Shown in pieces: positions 24,350 to 32,608 of a DNA stretch of 64,000 nt; the first letter of the stretch is position 1; every line of letters starts with the position of its first letter. The stretch is from RGIG5579 sp045602025. Lineage in GTDB: Bacteria > Bacillota > Clostridia > Oscillospirales > SIG627. The stretch spans positions 21,922-85,921 of the forward strand of contig JAZSAT010000023.1 in assembly GCA_045602025.1 (NCBI GenBank), read 5' to 3'. The position numbers and the translations under genes are program-made. The notes under the pieces are model-generated. The model saw only the letters and a list, made by a program, of their open reading frames with translations, did not search any database and was not told where the DNA came from.

Positions 24350-25856
24350 TAAAGGATATATTTATTCCGGCCTGCTTTCGGATCTGTTTTCAAGCCTTGT
24401 GCTCGTTTTTATTTTCCTGAAAGACTTTTTTCTGGACGATGAATCGCATCCTGAGGATGTAGCGGCTGCTATTCCGTTTTTTATAATCGGGTTTTTCTTA
24501 GTTTATCTGTGCTTTATTGTTTATAGAATTCTGTATTTCAAGACCTCCGGCTACGAGCTTTCGAAAAATGAGATCAAATGCAACAGAGGTGTTCTTTTCA
24601 GAAAGAGATCTGTACTTGAATATAAAAAGGTACACGCTATCAATAAAAAGCAGAACATCGCACACAGAATTTTCGGTGTTGCGGTTTTAACTGTTGACAG
24701 TGGTTCCACCAATACCTCCCATCAAGCGGAAATTACCATTGTGGAAAAAGAAAAAACAGTTGATGAGCTTATCAAAAAGCTGAATGCCGCAAAGGAAAAT
24801 GGTGGGGTGGATCGCGAAAATGATCCTGTGAAGGAAGAGGTTCTCCTTTCCGATCAGGATAGTCTCTATTGTTTTACATCCAAAAGAAAGATGCTGTATA
24901 CCCTGATCAACATTGTATCCACTGCATTTTTCACAGCCGTGTTCGGCCTTCTTGCCATCACCGCGATCTCTTTTGGCAGACTTTTACTTTTAAATTCTTC
25001 CGGAAGCTGGGGCCATTACCTTCTGATTGCGCTTCTCGTAACGCTTGGTGCGGCACTTCTGTTTTCGGTGTTCTCCTTTATCGGAAGTATGATCTATTCC
25101 TTCGTGGGATACTATAAATTCACCGTTTCCAAATACGGAGACAATATACAGATCTCCTTCGGTCTGTTTGATAAGCATACCAACACTTTCCGTTATGACA
25201 GGATCAAGGCGGTAAAAATTTCCCAAGGCCTCGTTCAGAGAATGCTCGGCTTTGCGGCCATCCGTCTTGAGGTCATCGGTTATACAAATGACAACGGCAG
25301 CGACAATGTGGAGCTTGGTGTTTTGGTTCCCTTTTGCAAAATGAGCGAAGTGGATCAGATCCTTAAAAAGGTTCTGCCCGATTATGTGCCTGAGAAGAAG
25401 GAAACGAAGGCAGCGGCCTTTTTCCCCTTTGTGTCTTGGTTTTTGCTTTACCTTGGTATTGCAATGGGATTTGTGCTGCTTTTCGTGCTGTTTCTGATGC
25501 TTTACTTCCGCGCTCCTGCGACTGCGATTTCGGTGGCAGTATTTTCCCTTTTGGGGGTGGGCGCGCTTTTGGCTTTGATCAAAATTTTAAGCGGACTTTT
25601 AAGCTATCAGATCAGCGGTCTTGCTTTTCATAACGGGAACATAACCGTTTACAGCGGCGGTTTTACCAAAACAATTACAGTCTTTAAGGCTGAAAATCTG
25701 ATCGCGGTAGAAGATGTTACCACGCCTCTTCGCAAAAAGCGCGGTATTACAAGCCTTGTGATGCACCTGAAAACCAATGCTCTGTCCAACGAAGTAATGG
25801 TGCATATGCAAAACGATGCACTTGTAAAGAAACTGGAAGAATTACTGATACTTTAA
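24336..25856 (+). CDS. Multi-PH-domain membrane protein, YdbT-like
   Basis: 506 residues with three bacterial PH-like domains alternating with transmembrane pairs: TM about 8-25 and 42-62, PH1 about 68-150, TM about 180-260, PH2 about 265-345, TM about 365-430, PH3 about 430-505. Motifs include 'ELSKNEIKCNRGVLFRKRS', 'VLEYKKVHAINKKQN' and 'YDRIKAVKISQGLVQRMLG'. It is the usual partner of the preceding YdbS-like protein. Unknown function at the membrane; probably part of the envelope-stress cluster. Confidence 0.88.
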   Translation: MKRFDKGYIYSGLLSDLFSSLVLVFIFLKDFFLDDESHPEDVAAAIPFFIIGFFLVYLCFIVYRILYFKTSGYELSKNEIKCNRGVLFRKRSVLEYKKVHAINKKQNIAHRIFGVAVLTVDSGSTNTSHQAEITIVEKEKTVDELIKKLNAAKENGGVDRENDPVKEEVLLSDQDSLYCFTSKRKMLYTLINIVSTAFFTAVFGLLAITAISFGRLLLLNSSGSWGHYLLIALLVTLGAALLFSVFSFIGSMIYSFVGYYKFTVSKYGDNIQISFGLFDKHTNTFRYDRIKAVKISQGLVQRMLGFAAIRLEVIGYTNDNGSDNVELGVLVPFCKMSEVDQILKKVLPDYVPEKKETKAAAFFPFVSWFLLYLGIAMGFVLLFVLFLMLYFRAPATAISVAVFSLLGVGALLALIKILSGLLSYQISGLAFHNGNITVYSGGFTKTITVFKAENLIAVEDVTTPLRKKRGITSLVMHLKTNALSNEVMVHMQNDALVKKLEELLIL

Positions 25857-25883
25857 AGCTGATTTTGAAAAGGTAAAATAAAA

Positions 25884-26789
25884 ATGATTTTAGAATTAAA
25901 GAATATAGAAAAATCCTTTGGTGAGAAAAAAGTACTCACCGGAGTAAGCTTTAAGGCAGAAAGCGGAAAAGCCTTCGGCCTTTTGGGAAGAAACGGAGCG
26001 GGAAAAACCACCGCTATCCGTATCTTGATGAATGTATTCCCCGCAAACAGCGGAGAAGTCCTTGTTGACGGTGCGCCCGTTGATTATGACAGGGTTGGCA
26101 TTGGGTATCTTCCCGAGGAAAGGGGACTGTATCCCAAAAAGATCATCCTGGATCAGCTTACATATTTTGCAGAGCTGAAGGGAATGAGCCGTAAGGCCGC
26201 TGTGCAGTCTGTTGATTATTGGCTGGATCGCCTTGGTATGAAGGAATACCGCGAAAAAAAGCTGGATACCCTTTCAAAAGGAAATCAGCAAAAGATCCAG
26301 CTGATCACCGCTCTTGCTCACGATCCCGATATTGTCATTCTTGACGAGCCCTTTTCAGGACTTGATCCTGTAAATGCAATGCTTTTAAAGGATATTGTTA
26401 AGGAGCAGATCGCCAAAGGGAAGATCGTTCTGTTTTCCAGTCATCAGATGAGTTATATTGAAGAATTTTGCGACAGCATTGCAATTTTAAACAAGGGCGT
26501 TGTTGCACTCCATGGCGATCTTTACGATATTAAGCGGGACTATCCCCGCGACCGTTTGGTTGTTCGAACAGAGAATCCTGAAAAGATCCAAGAGGATTTT
26601 GGCCTGTCCTGTAGCCTTATGGAAAATAAAAACTTGATGATCCGCCTTTCGGATCCTTCCGAAAAGAAGGAAGTGATGACTCGCCTTGTGGAGAATTATG
26701 ACATTGATGAAGTAAAGGTATTTGAGCCTTCCCTCAATGATATTTTTGTGGAAGTTGCAGGCAACGGAAAAAGGGAGGTGGAAGAATGA
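25884..26789 (+). CDS. ABC exporter ATP-binding protein, NatA-like
   Basis: 301 residues. Motifs are complete: Walker A 'GLLGRNGAGKTTAIRILM', signature 'LSKGNQQKIQLITAL', Walker B 'DIVILDEPFSGLDP', His switch 'FSSHQM'. The Q-loop region 'GYLPEERGLYPKKIILDQL' and a C-terminal extension (about 215-300) are typical of the NatA / ABC-2 drug-export class. The NatB-like permease gene overlaps it by four bases. It ends the LiaF-PH gene run, so a role in exporting Na+, peptides or membrane-active drugs is plausible, but the substrate is unknown. Confidence 0.92.
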   Translation: MILELKNIEKSFGEKKVLTGVSFKAESGKAFGLLGRNGAGKTTAIRILMNVFPANSGEVLVDGAPVDYDRVGIGYLPEERGLYPKKIILDQLTYFAELKGMSRKAAVQSVDYWLDRLGMKEYREKKLDTLSKGNQQKIQLITALAHDPDIVILDEPFSGLDPVNAMLLKDIVKEQIAKGKIVLFSSHQMSYIEEFCDSIAILNKGVVALHGDLYDIKRDYPRDRLVVRTENPEKIQEDFGLSCSLMENKNLMIRLSDPSEKKEVMTRLVENYDIDEVKVFEPSLNDIFVEVAGNGKREVEE

Positions 26790-28027
26790 AGCAATTTGGG
26801 AAGATACTGAAATTTGAATTGAATTCCTATGTAAAAAACAAAGCGTTCGTCGGAATTACCGTTTTCCTTGTTCTTTTGATTGCTGCGGTAATGTTCTTTC
26901 CCAGGATCTCCGCTCTTTTTAACCGGGAAGAAGAGGCAGAGGCTTCTGAGGAGCTTGCGGTCATGATTGTGAAAACTGAAAATGAAGCCGAAAACGAGAT
27001 TGTTAAAGAGCTGTTTTCAAGTGCTTTTTCGGATTACGAGGTAAAGGTGAGCGGGGAAACACTTTCCGATATCAAAGAAAAAATCACATCGGGAGAGGCG
27101 GAATGCGCTTTTCTTTTGACCGAAGATTATGAATATACCTATTATGTAAATAATCTCACAATGTATGATATGAATACCGAGATCGCAAATGAAGTGCTGC
27201 AAAAGATCTACCAAATGAATGCAATGATGGCAGGCGGTATGACGCCGGAAGCAGCGGGTGAGGTAATGAATATCCAGATTAACGGAAGGGTGGAAAGCCT
27301 CGGAAAAGATCAGATGCAAAACTTTTTCTATACATACATTATGATCTTTGCCCTTTATATGGTCATTCTTTTGTACGGTCAGATGGTGGCAATGAATGTA
27401 GCTACCGAAAAAAGCTCCAGAGCGATGGAGGTTTTGATCACAAGTGCAAAGCCTGTGAGTATGATGTTCGGTAAGGTGATTGCTTCCTGTATTGCAGGAC
27501 TTGTGCAGCTTGGAGCTATTTTCGGTTCCGCACTTCTTTTCTATCATTTAAACAAGTCCCATTGGGGAGACAATATGATCGTGGATTCCATTTTCAATAT
27601 TCCTCCTGAATTGCTCATTTTTATGCTTGTGTTCTTCCTCCTTGGATTTTTGATCTATGCATTCCTTTTCGGTGCTATTGCCTCTACTGTATCAAAGCTT
27701 GAGGATATTAATACCGCTGTACAGCCTGTGACCTTCCTTTTCATTTTCGGCTTTATGGTTGTAATCTTTTCTATGACAAGCGGAAGTGTGGATAATTTGC
27801 TGATGCAGATATGCTCGTACATTCCCTTTACTTCACCGATGGCAATGTTTACAAGGATCGCAATGAGTACGGTTCCTTGGTTTGAGATAGCAATTTCGAT
27901 CGCTATTCTTGCGGGTTCGGTTATCGGTGTCGGATTTATTTCAGCAAAGATCTACCGCGTAGGTGTTTTGCTCTATGGCAATAAACCGAAGCTTGGTTCT
28001 GTCTTGAAAATGGTTTTCAAAGGGTAA
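26786..28027 (+). CDS. ABC-2 type permease, NatB-like
   Basis: 413 residues. TM1 (about 20-40) is followed by a large extracytoplasmic segment (about 45-175), then five or six C-terminal helices. The hallmark 'ATEKSSRAMEVLITSAKPVSM' follows TM2, as in NatB-type permeases. A GGGAGGTGG site precedes the ATG, which overlaps the ATPase gene stop. A terminator follows at 28031. Confidence 0.9.
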   Translation: MKQFGKILKFELNSYVKNKAFVGITVFLVLLIAAVMFFPRISALFNREEEAEASEELAVMIVKTENEAENEIVKELFSSAFSDYEVKVSGETLSDIKEKITSGEAECAFLLTEDYEYTYYVNNLTMYDMNTEIANEVLQKIYQMNAMMAGGMTPEAAGEVMNIQINGRVESLGKDQMQNFFYTYIMIFALYMVILLYGQMVAMNVATEKSSRAMEVLITSAKPVSMMFGKVIASCIAGLVQLGAIFGSALLFYHLNKSHWGDNMIVDSIFNIPPELLIFMLVFFLLGFLIYAFLFGAIASTVSKLEDINTAVQPVTFLFIFGFMVVIFSMTSGSVDNLLMQICSYIPFTSPMAMFTRIAMSTVPWFEIAISIAILAGSVIGVGFISAKIYRVGVLLYGNKPKLGSVLKMVFKG

Positions 28028-28030
28028 AAG

Positions 28031-28063
28031 AAAAAACAGAGAGAATTTTCTCTCTGTTTTTTT
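28031..28063. terminator. Bidirectional terminator between natB-like and HAD genes
   Basis: ACAGAGAGA/TCTCTCTGT stem with ATTT loop, flanked by A6 and T7 runs. Confidence 0.87.
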
Positions 28064-28074
28064 GTTGCTTTTTA

Positions 28075-28890
28075 TTATGCCTTCAGAACTTCCAGAATTT
28101 CGCCTGCATCCTGAAGCACAAGGTGAGGCTTATCGGGGGAAGCGGCGAGGATGGCTTCGTCAGTTTCACCGCTCATAACGAGAATGCCGTAAATACCTGC
28201 ATTCAGACCGCTCTTAACATCGGTATAAATACGATCGCCCACAACAGCGGTGTTTTCTTTCTTTGCGCCCATTTTTCTTCTTGCAAGGTCCATCATGAGA
28301 GCACCGGGCTTTCCGATTACGATGGGAGTTTTACCGGTTGCGTTTTCGATCATTTTGCAAACACTTCCGCAATCGGGCACGCTGCCGTATTCAGTGGGAC
28401 AAACAAGGTCGGGATTGGTAGCAAGGTAGGGAAGATCGGGATTTCCCAAAAGGAGCTTGCTGACATCCTCAAGCTTTTTGAAGGTAAGCTCTGTATCAAA
28501 GCCCATAACAACACATTCTACTTCAGAAAGCTTCTCCGTTACGACAAAACCTGCGCTGCGAAGCTGGGTTTTTAAAGATTCGGTTCCGCAAACATAAAGC
28601 TTTTTGCCCGGGTGATTCTCCAAAAGATAGTGCGCGGTAGCCTGGGATGAGGTGTAAAAATCTTCCACGGTGCTTTCAATGCCGAGACTTGCAAGCTTTT
28701 TTACATAATCCTCAGGGCTTTTAGAGGAGTTGTTTGTGGTGAAAAGATATTTCTTACCGCCCTCTCGAATGGTTTTTAAAAGCTCTTTTGTAAATGAGTA
28801 CAGCTGATTCCCAAGATAAAGAGTTCCGTCCATATCAAAAAGAAATAGATCAATGTCCTTCAGCTGTTCTTTTTTCATTTGTTTTTCCAT
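28075..28890 (-). CDS. HAD-IIA family sugar/glycerol phosphatase (NagD/AraL-like)
   Basis: 271 residues. HAD motifs: 'LFLFDMDGTLYLGN' (nucleophile Asp), 'LFTTNNSSKS', the Lys in 'IVIGKPGALMMDLA', and 'AVVGDRIYTDVKSGLNAG'. A C2-type cap follows the HAD-IIA (NagD/AraL/4-nitrophenylphosphatase) layout. Members dephosphorylate glycolytic or sugar phosphates, often as metabolite-repair enzymes; substrate not predictable here. It lies six bases downstream of the MgtC gene in an operon. An alternative start (MKKEQ) lies four codons in. Confidence 0.9.
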   Translation of the reverse strand: MEKQMKKEQLKDIDLFLFDMDGTLYLGNQLYSFTKELLKTIREGGKKYLFTTNNSSKSPEDYVKKLASLGIESTVEDFYTSSQATAHYLLENHPGKKLYVCGTESLKTQLRSAGFVVTEKLSEVECVVMGFDTELTFKKLEDVSKLLLGNPDLPYLATNPDLVCPTEYGSVPDCGSVCKMIENATGKTPIVIGKPGALMMDLARRKMGAKKENTAVVGDRIYTDVKSGLNAGIYGILVMSGETDEAILAASPDKPHLVLQDAGEILEVLKA

Positions 28891-28896
28891 TTTCTT

Positions 28897-29595
28897 TTAT
28901 GCCTCAAATGCAAAGGCAACTCCTTCCATTTCTAAAAATTGATTTACCTGAAGTCCTTTTCTGCGGTCCATCACCACATCTACGCCAACATGACCGGCGC
29001 AGTTGCTGACAGGTGCGTAAACACGAAATACAGGTTCAAATTTGGATGCAGCTTTCACCTGATCCAAAAAGGTGTTGAGTTTTGACATATCGGAAATCTC
29101 AACATATACCACAAGGGTATTTTTCTTTTTCTTTTCAAATTTTGCAAAAAGAATGAGCGCGATCAGGAAGAAAGCAGTTCCGATCATAGCACCGCTGTAA
29201 AAGCCGTAACCGATGGCAATGCCCACGGTAGCCGTTGCCCATACACCTGCTGCGGTGGTCAGACCCATGATCATATTATCATTTTTCAAAATAATCATTC
29301 CGGCACCGAGAAAGCCGACGCCGCTGATGACCTGCGCTGCAAGACGCATTACATCGCCGCTTCCGGTAATGTGGTTGATATAAATGCCGGTCATCGCCGT
29401 GATAGCGGAACCGAGGCACACGAGAACATGGGTTCTCATACCGGCAGCTCTTCCGTGGCGTGCTCTTTCAAGGCCGATCAAAAGACCGATAATTACTGCC
29501 AAGAATGAGCGAAGGGTTACCACGAGGATGAATTTCAGATCGGGATTCAAATGTTCACCTAAATTTAACAGGGTATCAAAAAAGAAATCGTGCAT
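28897..29595 (-). CDS. MgtC/SapB family membrane protein
   Basis: 232 residues. Family motifs are 'IIGLLIGLERARHGRAAGMR', 'VCLGSAITAM', 'VISGVGFLGAGMII' and 'GLTTAAGVWATATVGIAIG' across four or five N-terminal helices, followed by a cytosolic ACT-like C-terminal domain. MgtC proteins support growth in low Mg2+ and modulate the F-type ATP synthase in pathogens (family knowledge). ATG 29595 is chosen because AAGGAG is seven bases upstream. A long leader with a strong hairpin separates it from its promoter, reminiscent of other mgtC leaders though unrelated in sequence as far as I can tell. Confidence 0.9.
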   Translation of the reverse strand: MHDFFFDTLLNLGEHLNPDLKFILVVTLRSFLAVIIGLLIGLERARHGRAAGMRTHVLVCLGSAITAMTGIYINHITGSGDVMRLAAQVISGVGFLGAGMIILKNDNMIMGLTTAAGVWATATVGIAIGYGFYSGAMIGTAFFLIALILFAKFEKKKKNTLVVYVEISDMSKLNTFLDQVKAASKFEPVFRVYAPVSNCAGHVGVDVVMDRRKGLQVNQFLEMEGVAFAFEA

Positions 29596-29670
29596 AGTTT
29601 TTCTCCTTACCATATGATCTTAAAGATATGCGAGAAAAAAGCGAAACATTCCTGCAAAAAATAAACATAA

Positions 29671-29704
29671 AGATGCAAGAGTCCGTACGCGTTCTCTTGC
29701 ATCT
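29671..29704 (-). promoter_or_regulatory. Hairpin in the MgtC-gene leader
   Basis: Perfect 11 bp stem AGATGCAAGAG/CTCTTGCATCT with a 12 nt loop, about 15 nt into the transcript and 75 nt before the MgtC start. A broken T-rich stretch follows, so it is not a clean terminator. Confidence 0.6.
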
Positions 29705-29719
29705 CTTAAGCGTATTGGT

Positions 29720-29748
29720 ATTGTAACCGAAAATGTGAATTTTGTCAA
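29720..29748 (-). promoter_or_regulatory. Consensus promoter of the MgtC-HAD operon
   Basis: On the minus strand TTGACA (29743-29748), 17 bp, TACAAT (29720-29725). The -35 box is half of an inverted repeat TGTCAA-GAG-TTGACA (29743-29757), a possible operator. Confidence 0.8.
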
Positions 29749-29762
29749 CTCTTGACAGAAAA

Positions 29763-30305
29763 TCAATAATTTTCTTCGCGAAGCTCGAAATAGCTCTGAG
29801 GATGTACACAGGTGGGGCAGACCTCGGGAGCTTCGGTGCCGATCACAATGTGACCGCAGTTACGGCATTCCCAAACCTTAACCTCGCTCTTCTTGAATAC
29901 TTCAACATTTTCTACATTCTGAAGAAGCTTTCTGTATCTTTCCTCGTGGCTCTTTTCAATGGCGGCAACCAAACGGAACTTTTTCGCGAGATCGGTAAAG
30001 CCTTCTTTTTCCGCGGTTACGGCAAAGCCTTCGTACATGTCGGTCCATTCGTAGTTTTCGCCTTCGGCAGCATCCTCAAGGTTTTCAGCGGTGTCACCGA
30101 TACCGTTCAGCTCCTTGAACCACAGTTTTGCGTGTTCTTTTTCGTTTTCTGCGGTCTTCAAAAAGAGGGCAGCGATCTGCTCATATCCTTCTTTTTTTGC
30201 TTTGGACGCAAAATATGTATATTTGTTTCTTGCCTGGCTTTCACCGGCAAAAGCAGCTTCCAGATTTTTTTCGGTCTGTGTGCCTGCGTATTTTGTTTCT
30301 TTCAT
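29763..30305 (-). CDS. rbr: Rubrerythrin
   Basis: 180 residues. An N-terminal four-helix ferritin-like domain carries di-iron ligands in 'AFAGESQARNKY', 'ENEKEHAKLWF' and 'IEKSHEERYRKLL'. A C-terminal rubredoxin-like knuckle pair follows ('CRNCGHIVIG' and 'CPTCVHPQSYF'). It is an NAD(P)H-dependent peroxidase that removes hydrogen peroxide in anaerobes. The start ATG 30305 has a GGAG site; an in-frame extension upstream is the promoter region (30337-30365). It indicates an anaerobic lifestyle. Confidence 0.96.
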   Translation of the reverse strand: MKETKYAGTQTEKNLEAAFAGESQARNKYTYFASKAKKEGYEQIAALFLKTAENEKEHAKLWFKELNGIGDTAENLEDAAEGENYEWTDMYEGFAVTAEKEGFTDLAKKFRLVAAIEKSHEERYRKLLQNVENVEVFKKSEVKVWECRNCGHIVIGTEAPEVCPTCVHPQSYFELREENY

Positions 30306-30336
30306 TATTTTTCTCCTTTCAGAAATGATTGGTGTC

Positions 30337-30365
30337 ATTTTACCATATATATAACAAAAAAACAA
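30337..30365 (-). promoter_or_regulatory. Promoter of rubrerythrin
   Basis: On the minus strand TTGTTT (30360-30365), 17 bp, TAAAAT (30337-30342). Confidence 0.65.
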
Positions 30366-30393
30366 TAGATTTTAATTCTTTTTCTTACCGAAA

Positions 30394-30423
30394 AAGAAAA
30401 AACGGTACAAATTTGTACCGTTT
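30394..30423 (-). terminator. Terminator of the 56-residue protein gene
   Basis: Perfect 10 bp stem AAACGGTACA/TGTACCGTTT with AATT loop, then T residues on the minus strand. The stop codon of the small gene overlaps the stem. Confidence 0.8.
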
Positions 30424-30592
30424 ACAGATCGTCTGCATCCTGAACCGGCCGATCCTTGAAATCCAAAGGACGGCCTGTGTACCAGCCTTCGGGATCGGTT
30501 CTGCTGGGAGGAAAGTGGATCATATCGCTTGGGCCTGTTTCAAATACAGGTCTCGGTTTTCTGTCTTTGGGATTGATTTTGATTTTTTTCAT
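30422..30592 (-). CDS. Small proline-rich protein of unknown function (56 residues)
   Basis: MKKIKINPKD, then a Pro/Arg/Asp-rich sequence with 'GPSDMIHFPPSRTDPEG' and a C-terminal 'DRPVQDADDL'. It has no signal peptide or membrane segment and no cysteine. The strong AAAAGGAG site before ATG 30592 and the dedicated terminator argue that it is a real gene. It diverges from hprK. I do not recognise a family; the length and composition suggest a small cytosolic or intrinsically disordered protein. Confidence 0.65.
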   Translation of the reverse strand: MKKIKINPKDRKPRPVFETGPSDMIHFPPSRTDPEGWYTGRPLDFKDRPVQDADDL

Positions 30593-30648
30593 AGAAAACT
30601 CCTTTTTTCTTTTAGTTTGCTTTTTCCACCGAAAATTATGCTTTTCCA

Positions 30649-30677
30649 TTGAATTTTAAAAGGTAATATGATAAAAT
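30649..30677 (+). promoter_or_regulatory. Promoter of the hprK operon
   Basis: TTGAAT (30649-30654), 17 bp, TAAAAT (30672-30677), with extended -10 TGA. Confidence 0.65.
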
Positions 30678-30710
30678 AACTTTGTATATAATCACAGAGA
30701 GGTAGAAGCG

Positions 30711-31652
30711 ATGTCAAACGAAAAGTATTTTATCAAGCTTGGAGAAATCATTGAAAAATTAAATCTTACGGAGCTTTATTTGCCGCCGGAGCATAAGGAT
30801 GTGAAGATCTATGACAGGAAGGTCAGCCGTCCAAGCCTTTTTTTGGCGGGCTACAAGGAGTACTTTTATCCCGATCGCATTCAGATCCTCGGTAGAACCG
30901 AGTATGATTATCTGGAGACCCTTTCTGATGAAAAAAGAGATCAGGCAATTTACTCCCTGATGGAGAGAAAGCCTTGCTGTGTTATTTTTTGTCACGGCAG
31001 AGAAGTGCGCTCTTCTACCAGGGCGTATGCCGAAAAATTTGGTGTACCCCTTCTTTCCACACCGAAGGATACCTCATATTTTATGTCGGCGCTCATCTCC
31101 ATTCTCAACGTTGCTTTGGCCGACCGCATTACCAGACACGGCGTTTTGGTAGAGGTTTTCGGCGAAGGCGTTCTTCTTCTCGGCGACAGCGGTGTCGGAA
31201 AAAGTGAAACTGCCATTGACCTTGTGAAAAGAGGTCATCGACTGATCGCCGACGATGCGGTGGAAATCAAGCGTGTTTCCGACAGGACCCTTGTAGGCTC
31301 CGCACCCGAGATGATCCGTCACTATGTGGAACTGCGCGGCATCGGCGTGGTGGATGTCAGACGCCTTTTCGGTATGGGTGCAGTTAAAGATACGGAAAAG
31401 ATCGAACTGATCATCAATTTGGAACAGTGGGAACAGGGCAAGTTTTATGAAAGACTCGGCATGGATATGGAGTATACGGAGCTGATGGGGATTAAAATTC
31501 CTTCCGTTACCATTCCCGTGAGACCCGGTAGAAACCTTGCACTCATTATTGAAATTGCAACCATGAATAACCGCCAGAGAATGATGGGCTTTAACAGTGC
31601 ACAGGAATTGAACGAAAAGCTTATGAAACAGTTCGAAGGAGAACAGGAATAA
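30711..31652 (+). CDS. hprK: HPr kinase/phosphorylase
   Basis: 313 residues. It phosphorylates HPr on Ser46, the central step in Firmicutes catabolite repression. Motifs are 'GDSGVGKSETAIDLVKRGH' (P-loop), 'LIADDAVEIKRV', 'LRGIGVVDVRRLFGMGAV' and the K3 loop 'IPVRPGRNLALIIEIATMNN'. A GAGAGG site precedes the ATG. It begins a tight run hprK, ROK kinase, murB, whiA, HD nucleotidase with gaps of 0 to 12 bp. Confidence 0.96.
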   Translation: MSNEKYFIKLGEIIEKLNLTELYLPPEHKDVKIYDRKVSRPSLFLAGYKEYFYPDRIQILGRTEYDYLETLSDEKRDQAIYSLMERKPCCVIFCHGREVRSSTRAYAEKFGVPLLSTPKDTSYFMSALISILNVALADRITRHGVLVEVFGEGVLLLGDSGVGKSETAIDLVKRGHRLIADDAVEIKRVSDRTLVGSAPEMIRHYVELRGIGVVDVRRLFGMGAVKDTEKIELIINLEQWEQGKFYERLGMDMEYTELMGIKIPSVTIPVRPGRNLALIIEIATMNNRQRMMGFNSAQELNEKLMKQFEGEQE

Positions 31653-32606
31653 ATGTATTATATTGGTATTGATCTTGGCGGAACCAATATGGTTTGCGGT
31701 CTTGTGGATGTAAACGGCAAGATCTTATTAAAAAAGAAGTGCAAAACAAAGGCATCAAGACCTGCAGATGAAATCGTTCGGGATATGGCTTCTCTGTGCA
31801 ACAGCGTGGTTGAAGAGTTTGGCTGCGGAAAGGATAAAATTGCTTTTTGCGGTGTGGGAACACCCGGTATCGCCAATTCGGAAAGCGGTATTGTGGAGTA
31901 TTCCTGTAATATCCCTTCCTTCCTGAATTTTGATTTGGTATCTGCCCTTCAAAAATATACAGGTTTTTCCCGCATTGGTATTGAAAACGATGCCAACTGT
32001 GCCGCAAAAGGGGAAGCGGAAGCGGGAGCTGCCAAAAACAGCAAGAATTCCATATTTGTTACTCTTGGTACCGGCGTTGGCGGTGGCATTATTCTTGACG
32101 GCAAGGTTTATCACGGTATCAATTTTGCAGGGGGCGAGCTTGGACATGTAGTGATTGAAGCGGGAGGTTATCCTTGCTCCTGCGGAAGATACGGATGCTG
32201 GGAAGCATACAGCTCAGCAACAGCTCTTTGCCGTATGACAAGAGAAGAAATGATCAAAAACAAAAAGAGCCTGACGTGGGAACTTTGCGAAAACGATCCG
32301 AAAAATGTAAGTGGAAGAACCGCTTTTGATGCATACAAAAAAGGGGATGAGGGCGCAAAGAGAGTCCTCGACAGATTCTTCTATTATCTTGCCCTTGGAA
32401 TTGCAAATATGGTCAATATTTTTCAGCCGGAGATCCTTTCCATCGGCGGCGGCATTTCCGCAGAAGGGGAAACCCTTCTTGCCCCTGTGAGAGAATTGGT
32501 GGAAAAACAGCAGTATTCCCACAACTGCAAGAAGAAAACGGTTTTGAAGGCAGCAGAGCTCGGCAATGATGCAGGCATCATCGGCGCAGCACTGCTTTGG
32601 AGGTAA
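31653..32606 (+). CDS. ROK-family glucokinase
   Basis: 317 residues. An N-terminal phosphate-binding loop 'GIDLGGTNMVCGLVD', the catalytic Asp in 'GIENDANCAAKGEA', 'TLGTGVGGGIILDGK' and the ROK zinc motif 'GHVVIEAGGYPCSCGRYGC' are all present. It most likely phosphorylates glucose; other hexoses cannot be excluded. The ATG immediately follows the hprK stop, so the two are coupled. Confidence 0.93.
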   Translation: MYYIGIDLGGTNMVCGLVDVNGKILLKKKCKTKASRPADEIVRDMASLCNSVVEEFGCGKDKIAFCGVGTPGIANSESGIVEYSCNIPSFLNFDLVSALQKYTGFSRIGIENDANCAAKGEAEAGAAKNSKNSIFVTLGTGVGGGIILDGKVYHGINFAGGELGHVVIEAGGYPCSCGRYGCWEAYSSATALCRMTREEMIKNKKSLTWELCENDPKNVSGRTAFDAYKKGDEGAKRVLDRFFYYLALGIANMVNIFQPEILSIGGGISAEGETLLAPVRELVEKQQYSHNCKKKTVLKAAELGNDAGIIGAALLWR

Positions 32607-32608
32607 TT

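Noticed and set aside
29595..29725. Mg2+ riboswitch (M-box) in the MgtC leader
   Set aside because: I could not find the conserved M-box core; only one simple hairpin is convincing.
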